NCBI GenBank assembly: GCA_011319805.1
Contig: SJRY01000246.1
Coordinates: 310,001 to 374,000, forward strand
Source of the DNA: Macrocybe gigantea
Taxonomy: Eukaryota; Basidiomycota; Agaricomycetes; Agaricales; Callistosporiaceae
Reading direction: 5' to 3'
Length of the DNA stretch: 64,000 bases
A program made the translations under genes and the position numbers. Below the pieces are notes generated by a model that was not told the origin of the DNA, searched no databases, and saw only the letters and a list, made by a program, of their open reading frames with translations. Shown here in pieces: positions 9,197 to 20,701 of this stretch. Position 1 is the stretch's first letter, and the number at the start of each line of letters is the position of its first letter.

Positions 9197-11609
9197 ATGG
9201 CGGTGCGTGGACGTGTCGTTTTCCCCTTATCTTACTCATTGAGATATGATCAGACTTCAGAGGCCAATTTGACGGAAACCACTCCGCTACTCGGCGACGC
9301 GATCGAACGCGAAAATGGAGGTTTATTTCAAGAAAATGACGAAAACGCTGGTGCGATGTTCTGGGATGAATTCTACACGATCTCTCGCTACACGATGCCT
9401 GTAATCGGGTCTGTTTCGTTTTCGTTTGATACCTTTGTTTTCCCTCGGCCTAATGTTGCCTTTCGATAAAAAGATTCAACCTGCTGGAGTTCAGTCTGGT
9501 TTTTGTCCCAACGATATCCATCGGCCACTTGTCCACGAAAGCCTTGGCCGGGATCACTCTGGGCTCCATGACAGCCAGCGTCACTGGCCTCAGCATTCTC
9601 CAGGGCTTTGCAAGTGCATTAGATACCCTGCTCCCGTCGGCATGGACATCCTCTGAACCACACGTCATGGGCCTCTGGGCTCAACGCATGAGTGAGTGAC
9701 CAACTTCCTGTGCGCATTGTTCCCTCGTCTGGTCTTACATTCTCACAAGGCGTTGTCATGATCGTCGCTATGATCGTAAGATGCTCAAACATGGTCGACC
9801 AAAACGGCTATTGATTCTGACCATAGCCGATCCTTACGTTATGGTTTAATGCCGAACGTGTATTACTGTTTTTGAAGCAAGATCCAGATGTGGCTCACAT
9901 GGCTGCGCGATATCTGCGTTGGATCTCTCTCGGATTGCCTGGTTCGTATGTCTTTACAGCTTCAATGTCCACACGTCAACTGACATTCGAAAATAAGCAT
10001 ACGCATTTAATGCTGTCAGCAGGTATCCGAATGGCTATTCCGTTGGTGCTCATTTCCGCTAACGTTGTCTTCACAAAGGCGCTACTTCCTTGCGCAAGGT
10101 GGGCGACTTGATTATGCGCAACAATCGATGGTTCACTCAGGCCATAGACAGGCTTATTTTCGGTGCCGACCCACATAATCATGGCCGTCGCGCCAATAAA
10201 CGCGCTGATCAACTACATCCTTGGTATTTCTGTATTCCACTCAGCAGCTATCCAGCAGTTGAGCACATCCTAGTTTGGGGTCCGGAACCCGTAAGACTGG
10301 GTTACATCGGCGCCCCAATAGCATCGGCAATATCGCTTATCCTCGTATCGCTATTCTCACTGTTCTATGGGGTCTACTTCGTGTCGCGAAAAGCGTGGTA
10401 TCCTATCTCTATGCACATGTTCTCGAGGCTTGGGCTCGTTGCCGGTTTGGGGTTAGCCGGCGTTGGTACGTGCAGAACTTGCACATTCTCTTCAAAAATG
10501 ATGATAACTGGTATTATGTCTTCCAGGTCAAACTGCATCCAAGTGGTGGTCATGGGAGCTCGTCAGTGTGGCCGCTTCTCTGTGAGCTTCGTCTGAAGCC
10601 ACTCGTCATTCAGAGTCAACAAGTCCTAACACAACGATTTTTTGTCTGCATGTAGCCTAGGTCCAACTGTGCTGGCTAGCCAGGCGATACTCTTGACTTC
10701 AGCAGGATTTGCATTCCAGCTTCCATTTTCTCTCGGTGTCACTACCGCGGTTCGGTCAGTCTTGGTCACCTCATTTTTCGTCTGACTAGGTTTTGACTCG
10801 ATCACAAAAAGCATTGGAAATCTTCTAGGCGAAAAGAAAGCTAAACGAGCCAAGGCCGCGTCATATGCATCCATGGGCATCGCGTTATGTCTTTCCGCAT
10901 CGACAAGGTCAGCAAGTGGGCACAAATGACCATCCGAAAGACGTTCACGCACGTTTCAACAGCATTCCATATTTCGCTTTGCGAAAGAAATGGGGATACC
11001 TGTTCAACGATGATCCAGGTTTGTGCTCTGGCAATCTTTTGGCGTCACGATCACGAGCTGACTTCTTCCTCGTTCAAAAGATGTTGTTAAACTCGTGGCC
11101 TCGATCATGCCCATCGTCGCGCTCTTCCAAGTCGTTGATGGAAACGCCGCCGTCACGGCAGCTATTCTGAGGGCTCGTGGAAAGCAGGCAAGTGTACACT
11201 TTGAATTTAACGACGTCGGCGTGCCCTTATGCACTTGTGTGATCGCAGTTCATCGGCGCTATGTTGAACTTGAGGCGAGTTCAAGTCGTATTGATAGGTC
11301 TTTGAGCTGTTAATTCATTTATTCCAGTGCATACTACATCATAGGTGAAGATATTCTGCGACTTGCGCGGTGTAACCAGTGATACATCTACCCAATAGGG
11401 TTCCCCATCGGGATCTGGCTTGCATTCCGTCTGCACCTGGGCCTATATGGTCTGTGGCTCGGGTTCACTGTTTCTCTTAATATTGTGCCGTCGTTGGAAT
11501 GGCTCTTTGCATCAACACGGACTGGGAACACGAAGTCACGAAGGCGCTAAAACGGGTAGAGGAGGACAAGTCAAACAATCACAAGATGGAACAAGCAGAG
11601 TCGACATGA
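9197..11609 (+). CDS. MATE-family multidrug/metabolite exporter 1
   Basis: Proton- or ion-coupled efflux carrier of the fungal MATE group (Erc1-like), expected at vacuole or plasma membrane. The first coding exon is only ATG-GCG (9197-9202); exon 2 starts at 9254. A TPLL dileucine lies in the cytosolic tail. Core motifs: ISIGHLST, GSMTASVTGLS, LDTLLPSAW, GLWAQRM, RYLRWISLGLP, GYIGAPIASAIS, GPTVLASQAILL, IGNLLGEKKA and VVDGNAAVTAAILRARGKQ. About twelve introns; those at 11188-11248 and 11275-11327 have GC-AG borders. Near the C terminus the frame slips by one base at about 11481-11500: the upstream frame ends at 11550, while the conserved tail INTDWEHEV continues in another frame to 11609. It is a paralogue of the gene at 27974. 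Confidence 0.85.
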
Positions 11610-11734
11610 TGGATGATTGAAACTGATTAACGTTGTTTGCATACCACATTTATAGCCCGTGATTTGAAGAAGCATAGGGATGAGATCAAAGGCTGGTGAA
11701 AGACTGATCGTCGCGGAGGTTCATCTCGCGGTAT

Positions 11735-12001
11735 TTAAAACAGCAGCTGTAAAGATAAGCCATCCTTTTCCATCCGGTGAGACGGCGACGAGCTCTCCTT
11801 CAAGTTCGCATCCATGTCCGTATCGGAAAGATGGCCCAACTCCTGCTCCCGCATGCGGGAATCTAAAATTGCGACGGCGTCGATCCGCATGTAGACTTTC
11901 TAGAATTGATAGAACGGCGCGCTGCGAGGTCGGGTCCCGATCGTAACTGCATTGCCAAGTTTTCCTCGAATCCAATTGATGGTGCGCGAGCAGTGCGCCA
12001 T
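11735..12001 (-). CDS. Possible two-exon small protein, unrecognised
   Basis: A tentative model: ATG at 12001, exon 12001-11948, 48-nt intron 11900-11947 (GTTACG donor, TCAATTCTAG acceptor) and exon 11899-11735, giving 72 residues. The second exon encodes a hydrophilic stretch (ILDSRMREQELGHLSDTDMD) with plausible composition. The stretch may equally be the 3' end of a longer minus-strand gene whose upstream exons I cannot find. No family recognised. Confidence 0.3.
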
Positions 12002-13274
12002 GACCGCAGCACAAGTAGTCGTCAAAATGCTACAACGGTGAGGTGGCCGAGGCGGTCGCCAGTGGGCGGACCGAAACAGGGTTAAAGTGTTTGAAGAAAG
12101 CGCTAGCACAGTGGATATCCGGCTTCGACGAGAGCTGACTTGGATTGGTGGAGATAAGCCAGTTGCCGATGCCTGAATGAAATAATTTTTGATTTTGATT
12201 TCGAGGTCGAGACGCTGGAGGATCAGAGGACAATAGGAAACAAGCTGCCAAGGCAACAGCTCTAAAGAGCTTGCTGATGAGACTGAGAGACATTGAAAGA
12301 AACGTGGCTCGGTCATGTGTCCGGTCGACCTTGACTAGCTTGACTGCGCAAGTAAACGTTCCAAGGCGTCTCTTTCTGTTGCAATGGCTTAAACCGTCCA
12401 AAGATAATATAGCCTCAGTATCTCGTAGAGTACTCAGCCTACCGTAAATACCTAAAGATAATATACTGTGGTCTTTTAGTGATAGAATCATGAATATAAC
12501 GAAGGAACTCACAGTACTGAGGCGGACATTCTGCGTCCTACGGAAATTTTACCTATGGTTGCATAATGTCGATAGCAACGGCGTCGTTGTCAGTACCAAT
12601 CGTGACTCGACCTCGTTCCTTCAACAGTAGCATGCAGCACCCTGCGATGTATACCCCGAAGATACGAGAAATGAAGGAATGACTGTGACCAAAATCTCCA
12701 GTAAGACTCCTCAAATCAGGTCATGGCCTCAACGCTGCCCTGCAAACTCCTCCTTGAGCACTCGAGGGTTGGCTCTTGACCAGGACATGTTGAGTTTGAA
12801 TAGAATTCTCGGCAAAAAGGTTTGAGGAGCTTCTTCTGGTGCGTGATACACGTGAACTCGTAGTCCACACCTTACGCCTCCCCCCTACGCACACCCCAGG
12901 ACATCCTGTTCTACCTCCCTATACCCCATATCCAATTCTCCCTTTCATTACCTTGCCCTCCCACCTTCATATCACCCCGCCGGTGTTAGTCCACGGTACT
13001 TGCCGGCGCCCCCATCGATCTAGCAGTGTCTATTTGGTAGGGCACACTGCTGTAAGTACATACCCTAGCATCACGAACAGCGAAGCCGTCCATGTTGCGG
13101 TTGCCGACATCACTGTCGCACGAGAGATGTCCTGTCAGAAAGTAGATTCTATTACGAACGAACCATTGCCATACGGGGAAACCATTCACTGCCTTGGACG
13201 GGCGGCGCTCAAGTTCGAAGAATAAATTGGTTACTGCCCTCTCTTTCTCCCAATTTTCCTGCTCTTTTTATTCC
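12002..13274. other. Intergenic, no confident gene
   Basis: Open frames on both strands here have poor composition. The last 400 bases are pyrimidine-rich (12880-13000 has long CCT/ACC runs) and likely form the promoter and 5' leader of the exchange-factor gene at 13275. Confidence 0.5.
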
Positions 13275-16200
13275 ATGTCATTTCTAGTAGGTCGAAGGAA
13301 GTTCTCTGCCCCCGATCAAGTCAACACCTTCCACAAAATCGCATTCCCAACTTCCTCCTTGTACCAGCAATGCACATCTCTTCGCTCCCGTCTTTTGAAC
13401 ATACGCGGATTTCCTCGCTACTTTTCCATGGCCACATCCGCTGATACACCTGAATGGAAAGATCCTGTCACAGAGCTGCGGGATATATTCTTGCTGGGGA
13501 TCTCATTATGCTACCTTTTCGATCTGCTCCCTGCTGAGCAAGGCTTTACCAGAATAAATTACTCTCAGTTCGACGAAGAGGAAGATTTTGCAAGACCGGA
13601 CCGTCTCCGAAAACACGCAATCGCTCTCTTCGCCATACAGATTAGTTCCAGAATGGTCAGGCAGATCATCCCACAGTGTGAACCATTCATAGTCACGGAT
13701 CTTTGGGACGCAGACTCAACACACGGGTTCATCAAAGTCTGTATACAAATTCGCTGTTGTCGTCATTGGCTCAATTTTGTCATCGTCATTTCGACTTTAG
13801 GTGGTTAAAACTGTGACAGCTATTGTCGACCACCTACCCAAGGATGTTTTTGAATATCCGCCGCCGTCTCTTCCACCCCCTTATCAGATGGAGGCTCCAT
13901 CTGATTCACTTTCCTCTTTCTTGTCAGACTTAGCTCCCGAAAACTCCCCAACAACTCGGAAGTCTACACGCAATAATATCATTCGAACGATGATAAAGAG
14001 TGAGAGAAAATACGTTCAGGATCTAGAGATTGTGCAGGTGCGTCGCTGCGATGTGGCTGCACACCTTTTCACATTCGAAGCACTCCATCCTCAGAAATAT
14101 TGTGATGCTCTCGCACAAGGGAATGTCATTAGTCAGGACGACATCCACCTTCTGTTCCCAAATTTCAACAACCTCTTGAACTTTCAGAGGAAGTTCCTCA
14201 TCCGCCTAGAGAGCACAGCAGAATTGCCATGGAAAAGCCAGCGCTGGGGTCGCCATTTCTTCGAATGCGTGAGCTCCTTCACTATTGCCAAGCTTCACTC
14301 TGCACTTTTTTTTTTCATTCATCGGTTCCGTATGCTAGGAAGAGGAGTTCGTCGTTTATGAGCCATACAGTGCGAACTATATGCATGCAAAAAGGTTAAT
14401 GATAGCTTATGAGCAGCATCTCTCGGCAAGCTTTCCCTTTTTCCTTTCCCTTCGGCAGATACGGATGCTGATGAGGTGGCGCAATGCAGGCCTTAAATAA
14501 TCTAATTAATGTCAAAAATGAACTGGCAGCTTTCTTGATCATGCCAGTTTTCCGCGTTCGCACATATGCTCTCCTCCTTAAGGTACATCAGAGTCATTTC
14601 TTGTGACGTTAACCTGTGCCTTTATTTTAGCATCTGTGCCTAATGCTCGTTATCATCTAGTCACTTATTTCTGCCACTAGCGAAGCTACCTATCGATATT
14701 TCCATGAATTGAAGCAAGGCTCTGAAGCGGTCAAACGCATAACGGAGAGGATGGATGAGGCACAGCGTCGAGCAGAAAATGAAAGCACTGTGAGGCTCCT
14801 CGGGTCTAGAGTTAAGGACTGGAAAGGATATCACCTGTCCGACTTTGGCCAGCTTCTTCTTGACGATGTCTTTGAGGTGACGAAATCTGCAATTGGGGGC
14901 GAATACCATGTCTTCCTATTCGAGAAAATCATCCTCTTTTGCAAGCGCGTCCTCGAACCACCTCCCATGAATGCCAAGAGTGCCATACGCCGAAGGGAAC
15001 AGCTTCCTCCCTCTGTTGCTGCCGACGAGCCTGTCAAAGAACATGCTCCTTTATTATTGAAGGGACGTATCTTCATACAAGATGTGGTAAGGGTCACTTC
15101 CGTTGGTACTAATCCTCCTTCAAGTAAGCCACTGGGTGTGCTCCGTTGACCTCCGCTCTGACACTCTACCACCTGCAGAGCCTTCACCATATTATCCACT
15201 CTCCGTGTGGTGGAAAGGAGGCGACGATTTCAATTTCTTTACCTTGAGCTGCCAAAGGGAAGATCAAAGGAAACAGTGGCAGAAGGAGATTGAGAAACAG
15301 TTAAACTCATCTAGACCGCGTCGGCGCGATGCAACGTCTCGCATCGATGCATCCGCTAGCATGCCATATGATACAAGCCCCGCCGAGCCGCCTGCTCTAT
15401 CGCACAGCGAAGTGCTGCCATCTGATATGACGGAATTGGACCCCACAGTTTCACAAATGTACGTTGACGTGCAGGATGAACGCAATGGCGCGTCGATACA
15501 GCCACGTACACCCGTTGTTTTCGCTAGACTCGACCGCTTTGCTCGGCTGCCCTACACAGGCTCGCGTAACAGTTCTGAGGCCACACACCACGGATCCTCT
15601 GTAGATGGCGTGCACGTCGACCTGGTTTCCAAAGTTGAAGAGATTCTAGAAGACCCTAGGAGGTACAAGAAGCTACTTTGCGTGCAAGGCTCAGACTTGG
15701 CCAGATTATTCTCTTTGCTGCGCATCGTATGTTTTGCGCATTGAACTCGTGGATAGAGCGCTGTGTTCACCAATCTCATTAGACTCTAAGCGTTCCTATG
15801 TTGAAACCCAGAACGCACCGTGCGATCCTCGTTGCCATGCAAAGGCTTTCCCAGAAAGCAGATTTTCATCTCGACGAGTTTGATATAACAAATGTCGACA
15901 TTCGAATTGGCGATGATCCTGTCGCTGCCGGAGGCTTTGCAGACATATATCATGGCCGGATGTCAGGTGAAGATGTTTCTGTCAAGATGATCCGGTTATA
16001 CCAAACTTCCCAAATTGATTATGTGATGAAGGTGCGTGTCCATGCGTACTGAAATGTTGCTGAAAACCCGATTCACGGTCATGGCCGCGGCACGGGCCCT
16101 TGTCCATGAAATAGAAATTCCGTAAGGAGGCCATGTTGTGGAGCCAAATATCGCATCCAAGTCTTTTGCCTATGTATGGCCTGTATCGTTGCCGCGGTCG

Positions 16201-17082
16201 AGTAGCGGTAATTTCACCCTGGATGGAGAACGGGAATGTAAATGAATACCTGGCGCGAAACACAAATGTGGACTGCCAGTTGCTGGTATGTTTGTGCGAA
16301 TACAAGGCACTCTTGGCTGTTTACGACACCATCATAGGCATCCGACGTCGCGAACGGACTGGCCTATCTTCACTCGATTGGCATCGTGCACGGCGATCTC
16401 AAAGGAGTGAGTGTTTCATTAAGCCTACTTGGTTGTATTTTCAGCCAGTGGCTGACAATAGTCAAGGCCAATATTCTAGTGACGCAAGCAGAGACGGCAT
16501 GCATAACCGACTTTGGGCTCTCGTCTGTCTCTGATTCCAAATCTTGAAATGGACATCGCAGTCCTCTGCCGTTTCCTCTGGCGGCACACTACGCTGGCAG
16601 GCTCCGGAACTTTGTGATGTAGAAAATGATAAAGTCGTGCCGAATACCAGGGCCAGCGATGTATACGCATGGGCCTGTGTCTGCTACGAGGTGAGTGGGA
16701 CGCTACTCCATCATATCAAGCGCTCAGTCAACCTCAGATGTTCACCGGAAATATACCATTCTTTGAGTACCATCGGGACAGCGTTGTGCTATTGAAAATA
16801 CTGGCTGGAGAACGACCATCTCGGCCTTTGCCGTCTAGTCCAGCTTGGATAGAGCGGAATATGACGGAAAATGTTTGGTTCCTGATGGAAGAATGCTGGA
16901 GAAAGGATCCCGCAGAACGTCCGACGATACGAGACGCCTTGCACAAATTGCCTGTGGATGAAGGCACCATGCGGGAGCGTGGAGAAATGGTGAAGTGGAA
17001 GCCACCCTCCTGGGATCGTGCTTATGCCGTAGACAATATGAGCCTGAGGGTCCTGGAATCCATTCTGAACGATACTCACTGA
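13275..17082 (+). CDS. CDC24-type RhoGEF fused to TKL-type protein kinase
   Basis: One gene model of about 1040 residues with twelve exons (13275-13736, 13801-14037, 14095-14268, 14339-14425, 14490-14582, 14661-15123, 15179-15726, 15783-16031, 16115-16285, 16338-16406, 16467-16690, 16738-17082). Residues about 20-170 match the CDC24 calponin-like region (LYQQCTSLRSRLLNIRGF, VTDLWDADSTHGF, VVKTVTAIVDHLP). About 205-440 is the Dbl-homology domain (ERKYVQDLEIVQ, EEEFVVYEPYSANY, NELAAFLIMPVFR). A PH domain follows to about 545. Exon 7 then runs uninterrupted from the PH end into the linker that precedes agaricomycete TKL kinases (RYKKLLCVQGSDLARLF). The kinase has AAGGFADIY, VSVK, HGDLKGAN, DFG and WQAPEL. 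The C-terminal PB1 domain of CDC24 is absent. The intron at 14426-14489 is GC-AG. The frame slips by one base at about 16540. Confidence 0.8.
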
Positions 17083-17427
17083 CTTGATACGATGACCACG
17101 TACAAGTTCGCTTCTGTGGATTCTGAATGGATCATGACGAGCTAACAAAATATCACCCATGCTTGCATAGGCCCGACCAAACTCGGTACCATGTGCATGT
17201 ATGTTCAATGCGATATGACATTCGGCCCACAGAAGGCACATAGCATTCATCGCGTCCATTTAATTGGGTTGTAAACTTGGAAGCCGCCAACTTGCCGAGT
17301 CAGTGACAGGAACGTGCTACTCCTAGATGGCGAACAACAAAAATCAGACTGTCAGCCATTCCAAAGGATTGATAAATAGTTGGCTGTCTGCGTACTTGCT
17401 ATGTTATCCGCCCCGCAAAAAAAAACA
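17083..17427. other. Intergenic, no gene seen
   Basis: A short spacer between two plus-strand genes: terminator side of the RhoGEF-kinase and promoter of the next gene. Nothing distinctive was seen. Confidence 0.5.
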
Positions 17428-18953
17428 ATGTCGTTCCTGAAACTCCTCCGCTCGTTAATCAACGCACTCGTTAACGCCTGGACAACACTGATGGGGTCAC
17501 TTTTCGAAAGAAATACCTCGGACATCTATTCTGTGACCCCGTACCCAATTGATCTGGAAAGCGGCGGGAACGGAAACGAGGTTAAAGGTTCGTGCTACTC
17601 CTTTTTCCTGCTTTCGTCTCTGACCTTATGACAGGCCATGATACCTTCAGACTTTCGTTTGGATCGCTGTACACCTCAACTCCCCGCAGACAAGACGTCC
17701 AGAACACCACGGCAAACAGTGACAACTCCGAGGCAGCGATCTCCGGCAGCATTAAAGGATTTGATGCAGATAACGTCTTCCGACAAATAGTTGAACCTGG
17801 CATAGCTGGTCCTTACATCTCCCCAAATTCTTGTCCACCCATCGAAGACTCTCAACCATGTTCGCAGCCTAGAATCAAGGGACTCTCCGGACCAAGAACA
17901 AACGGTCGTTTCGCGCCAGCGCCATCTCTCGAACGTCTCCCTGTCGGAAAGCGCATCAAAACCCTCACAGACGCGTCTGGAAACACTGTCCATCTAGATT
18001 CAGAAATACGCTTCAGTGCAACGCACAGGGCACGAAGCTCGACGGTGCTGGTGGATCGGTTCCGAACCCAGAATGCCTGTGCTGCTGGCAGCCACGAAGC
18101 GTTCCTCAGGAAGCGAGCGAGCACAGTCCACACTCCCTGTCCGACCTTCTCGTCCAGGGCACCTCATGGGTTTGGAAACGAACTGGTTATCGCCCTCCCG
18201 AGCGTCAGATCTCTGCGTATTGTCAAGCGGGACGCCTGCGCCGGTGCGCGAGATGGAAGCGAGAGTCAAAAATCGGTGCCCTTGTTCGTCGACGAAACTG
18301 AAGCTCAAGAGATTATCACAGTCGTCCGAGACGCGTTTATGCAAGTCAGGGATGAATGCTATGATCATGACGGCCAGGTCGCCCGAGACCTGTTGAGTCG
18401 TTCATCGATCTGGACCTGCAACACGTCAGCTCAGCGCAAGCAAGACAGTGGGTCGGAAACCACCAACGACTCTAAAGCCGGGACGCAGGAAGAAACCAAG
18501 ATCGCCCTCAGGATCCCCCAATCCGCGTCTCCGCCGCCGCCGTACGTTGCCCAAGATGGAGGCAATCAATCAGAACTACCCGCTGACTCTGCGGCGGACG
18601 AGAGACAGCCGCTCGACAGCAAAAGTCCTCTGCCGTCAAGCACATCCGTGGCGGTTTCAACGGAACTTCCGTATTACTTTGATCACACTCCGAGCATTTC
18701 GCTGATTTCTCTTGATCGCTTCGCTGCCCCTTTGGGAGGCATTCCGGTTAACGCTCAGATTGCGGCGAGGGTGCAGGGCGAGGAAGGCGAGAGCGATTTG
18801 ACGATGTGCGAGAATCATTCTGCGATCAAGACCGGCTCTGAAAACTCTCTGGAGCATAAAAATCACAAGAGGACTGGTGAAAGGAGGAATTCTGGAACGG
18901 ACGCTGCCGAACAGTGGAGCGAAATCTTGCAACTGGAGAGCTACATTTCGTGA
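17428..18953 (+). CDS. Disordered Ser/Pro-rich protein, unrecognised
   Basis: Two exons, 17428-17587 and 17635-18953, with intron 17588-17634 joining in phase (492 residues). The N terminus MSFLKLLRSLINALVNAW is an amphipathic or hydrophobic helix, perhaps a membrane anchor. The rest is rich in Ser, Thr, Pro and acidic residues without a recognisable fold, apart from a short helical segment (AQEIITVVRDAFMQVRDECY). Codon usage and the single long frame support a real gene. It follows the RhoGEF-kinase gene on the same strand; no functional link can be shown. Confidence 0.7.
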
Positions 18954-19152
18954 TCCGACGGTTTCGATTCACTTACATGGTGCTTTGCCTCTAGCAACCG
19001 TATCGCATTCGCATTGGTGAAGGACCATATGACATGCCTAGGAATGTACAGTACAGCATTCAGTCTTTGTATGAAGGAAAAATGAACGACCCTATCAAGA
19101 ACGGAGTTGTGTTTTGTTCAGAATATTATGGTTTCTGAGGACATACGAAAAG

Positions 19153-20411
19153 CTAGTCGAGACCGGGTGCACCTCCCGCAGCTGGCGATAAGACCCTTCT
19201 AGTCGGTTGAGCACCGGCCTGACCACCAAGAAGGGACGACATCATATCAGCCAGCGGATTAGCAGGTTGCGTGCGTGGAGGCGGTATTGCGAAATACAGC
19301 GTCGCAATGTCATGAAGGACCTTTATAGTCGATATCCCTTAGCAACGAACCTGCAGAAGAAGAGACAAAGATACCTTGCGCACTTCCGGCTGGGCCACGA
19401 GCCCGCCCCTGCTTTGATACGTCCCGCACAGTCTGACCCAGCTTTCTCGCATGACTTTGTTCTTGTCTCCATGCGCCCGCTGGCACGTTAGCACCGCCAA
19501 CTGGGCAAAATTGACAGCTTGGTCCTTCACAAAGACTATTTCGTCAGAAGAGCCGACAGGAATTGTGGTAGTGCGCAAGTCCCTGGGCAACTTAGACACG
19601 AAATGGGTTACGAACGTCCTCGCGGCGAGGATGTTTCCGTTCTGTAAATAACTTCCAAGAGGGGGGTGAGGCAATTTAAACAGGACCGCTTCAAAGACAT
19701 ACGGTAACGTTCCACGTAATGCGAAAGTACCTGGAGTCCCGCCAGCAGCATGCCATTGGATGAACATTTCAGCGAGAACCCGAGCACTGTCCGTTTTCCA
19801 GCGGCGAGCAAATGGGGTTCTGCCAAATCAAAGGAGCCCTCTGCACATGCTCTTCAGAAATCGAGCGCGCATTCAAATCGAAATGAAACGAGCCGACCCT
19901 TATACAACAATTCCCCGACGTAATGATGCAGGTCCGGGTCGCCCGCAGGACACGATCCATGTTTAACAGTCCAGCTGCGATCCGTTCAGCATGGGGTCAT
20001 AACCACTCAACAAGCAAAGTTTTACGCTAATGCTTTGTCAATCAGTGTCTTCCTCCATGTGCCGTTCGGACCAGTCAAAGCAATCAGTTGCGTTAGTCGT
20101 CCTGTCTAGACGAGATCAGGTACGATCGTAGACAGAAGAACCGCGGACGACCAACCCCTGCTCTCGTCGGTGACCGCCTCTCCTTTTGTATCGTAAACTT
20201 CAAGCAAAAGCCCAGCCAGGTCCACGCCACTGCCCGCCTGACCCGTCTTCAACAGTTCTCGAGCGCTTTGAAAGAGAACGTCGATCGCGGTGTCGTATTG
20301 GCCAGACTTCACATATCTGGACGCAAATGTGCGCGCTTTCTGGTGAGCTTCATACGGTGCTGTGGCAATTTGTGGTAGTATTGCGTTGAGAGCTCGGGAT
20401 GAAGAGGCCAT
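19153..20411 (-). CDS. GET4: GET4, tail-anchored protein insertion complex subunit
   Basis: Get4 bridges Get5/Sgt2 and Get3 in the cytosolic pathway that delivers tail-anchored proteins to the ER. ATG at 20411. Exon 1 (20411-20156) encodes helices with APYEAHQKARTFASRYVKSG and YDTAIDVLFQSARELL. Later exons give RLTQLIALTGPNGTWRKTLI, WTVKHG...GDPDLHHYVGELLY, AEPHLLAAGKR, LAEMFIQWHAAGGTPG, NILAARTFVTHF and the C-terminal LYFAIPPPR...LADMMSSLLGG, stop at 19153-19155. Two places need one extra base to keep frame: about 19791-19795, and near the exon start at about 19855. The alpha-solenoid family match is strong through the whole length. Confidence 0.88.
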
Positions 20412-20701
20412 GGTGGTGATCTGCGGCGAGCAACACAGCAATTTAGCCAGAATAGCTTAAGTTTCCCACGCAGTACCAACGACATGATGAGCGACGATTT
20501 ATGCGACGTATGTAACCAAAACTTTGTGCAAGAAAGTGCGTTACTCGAATGTCCAAAGAAAGCAAGAGATCTCGTCCAAAATGCAACCATTAAATACCAA
20601 AGTCCGTGATACGAGGAGAGGAGATTGCAGCAAGGCAATACGCATGCAGTGAGGGATAGCCAATAACGATAGAAATAATGAAGTCCGCAGTGTGTGTGAT
20701 A

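Noticed and set aside
12839..13225. Plus-strand 128-codon frame as a gene
   Set aside because: It is a low-complexity Pro/Thr run in a pyrimidine-rich stretch; better read as leader and promoter of the RhoGEF-kinase gene.
15103..15744. Separate gene between the RhoGEF and the kinase
   Set aside because: The frame is exon 7 of the fusion: it starts with the end of the PH domain and has no start codon at a sensible place, and both flanking introns keep phase.
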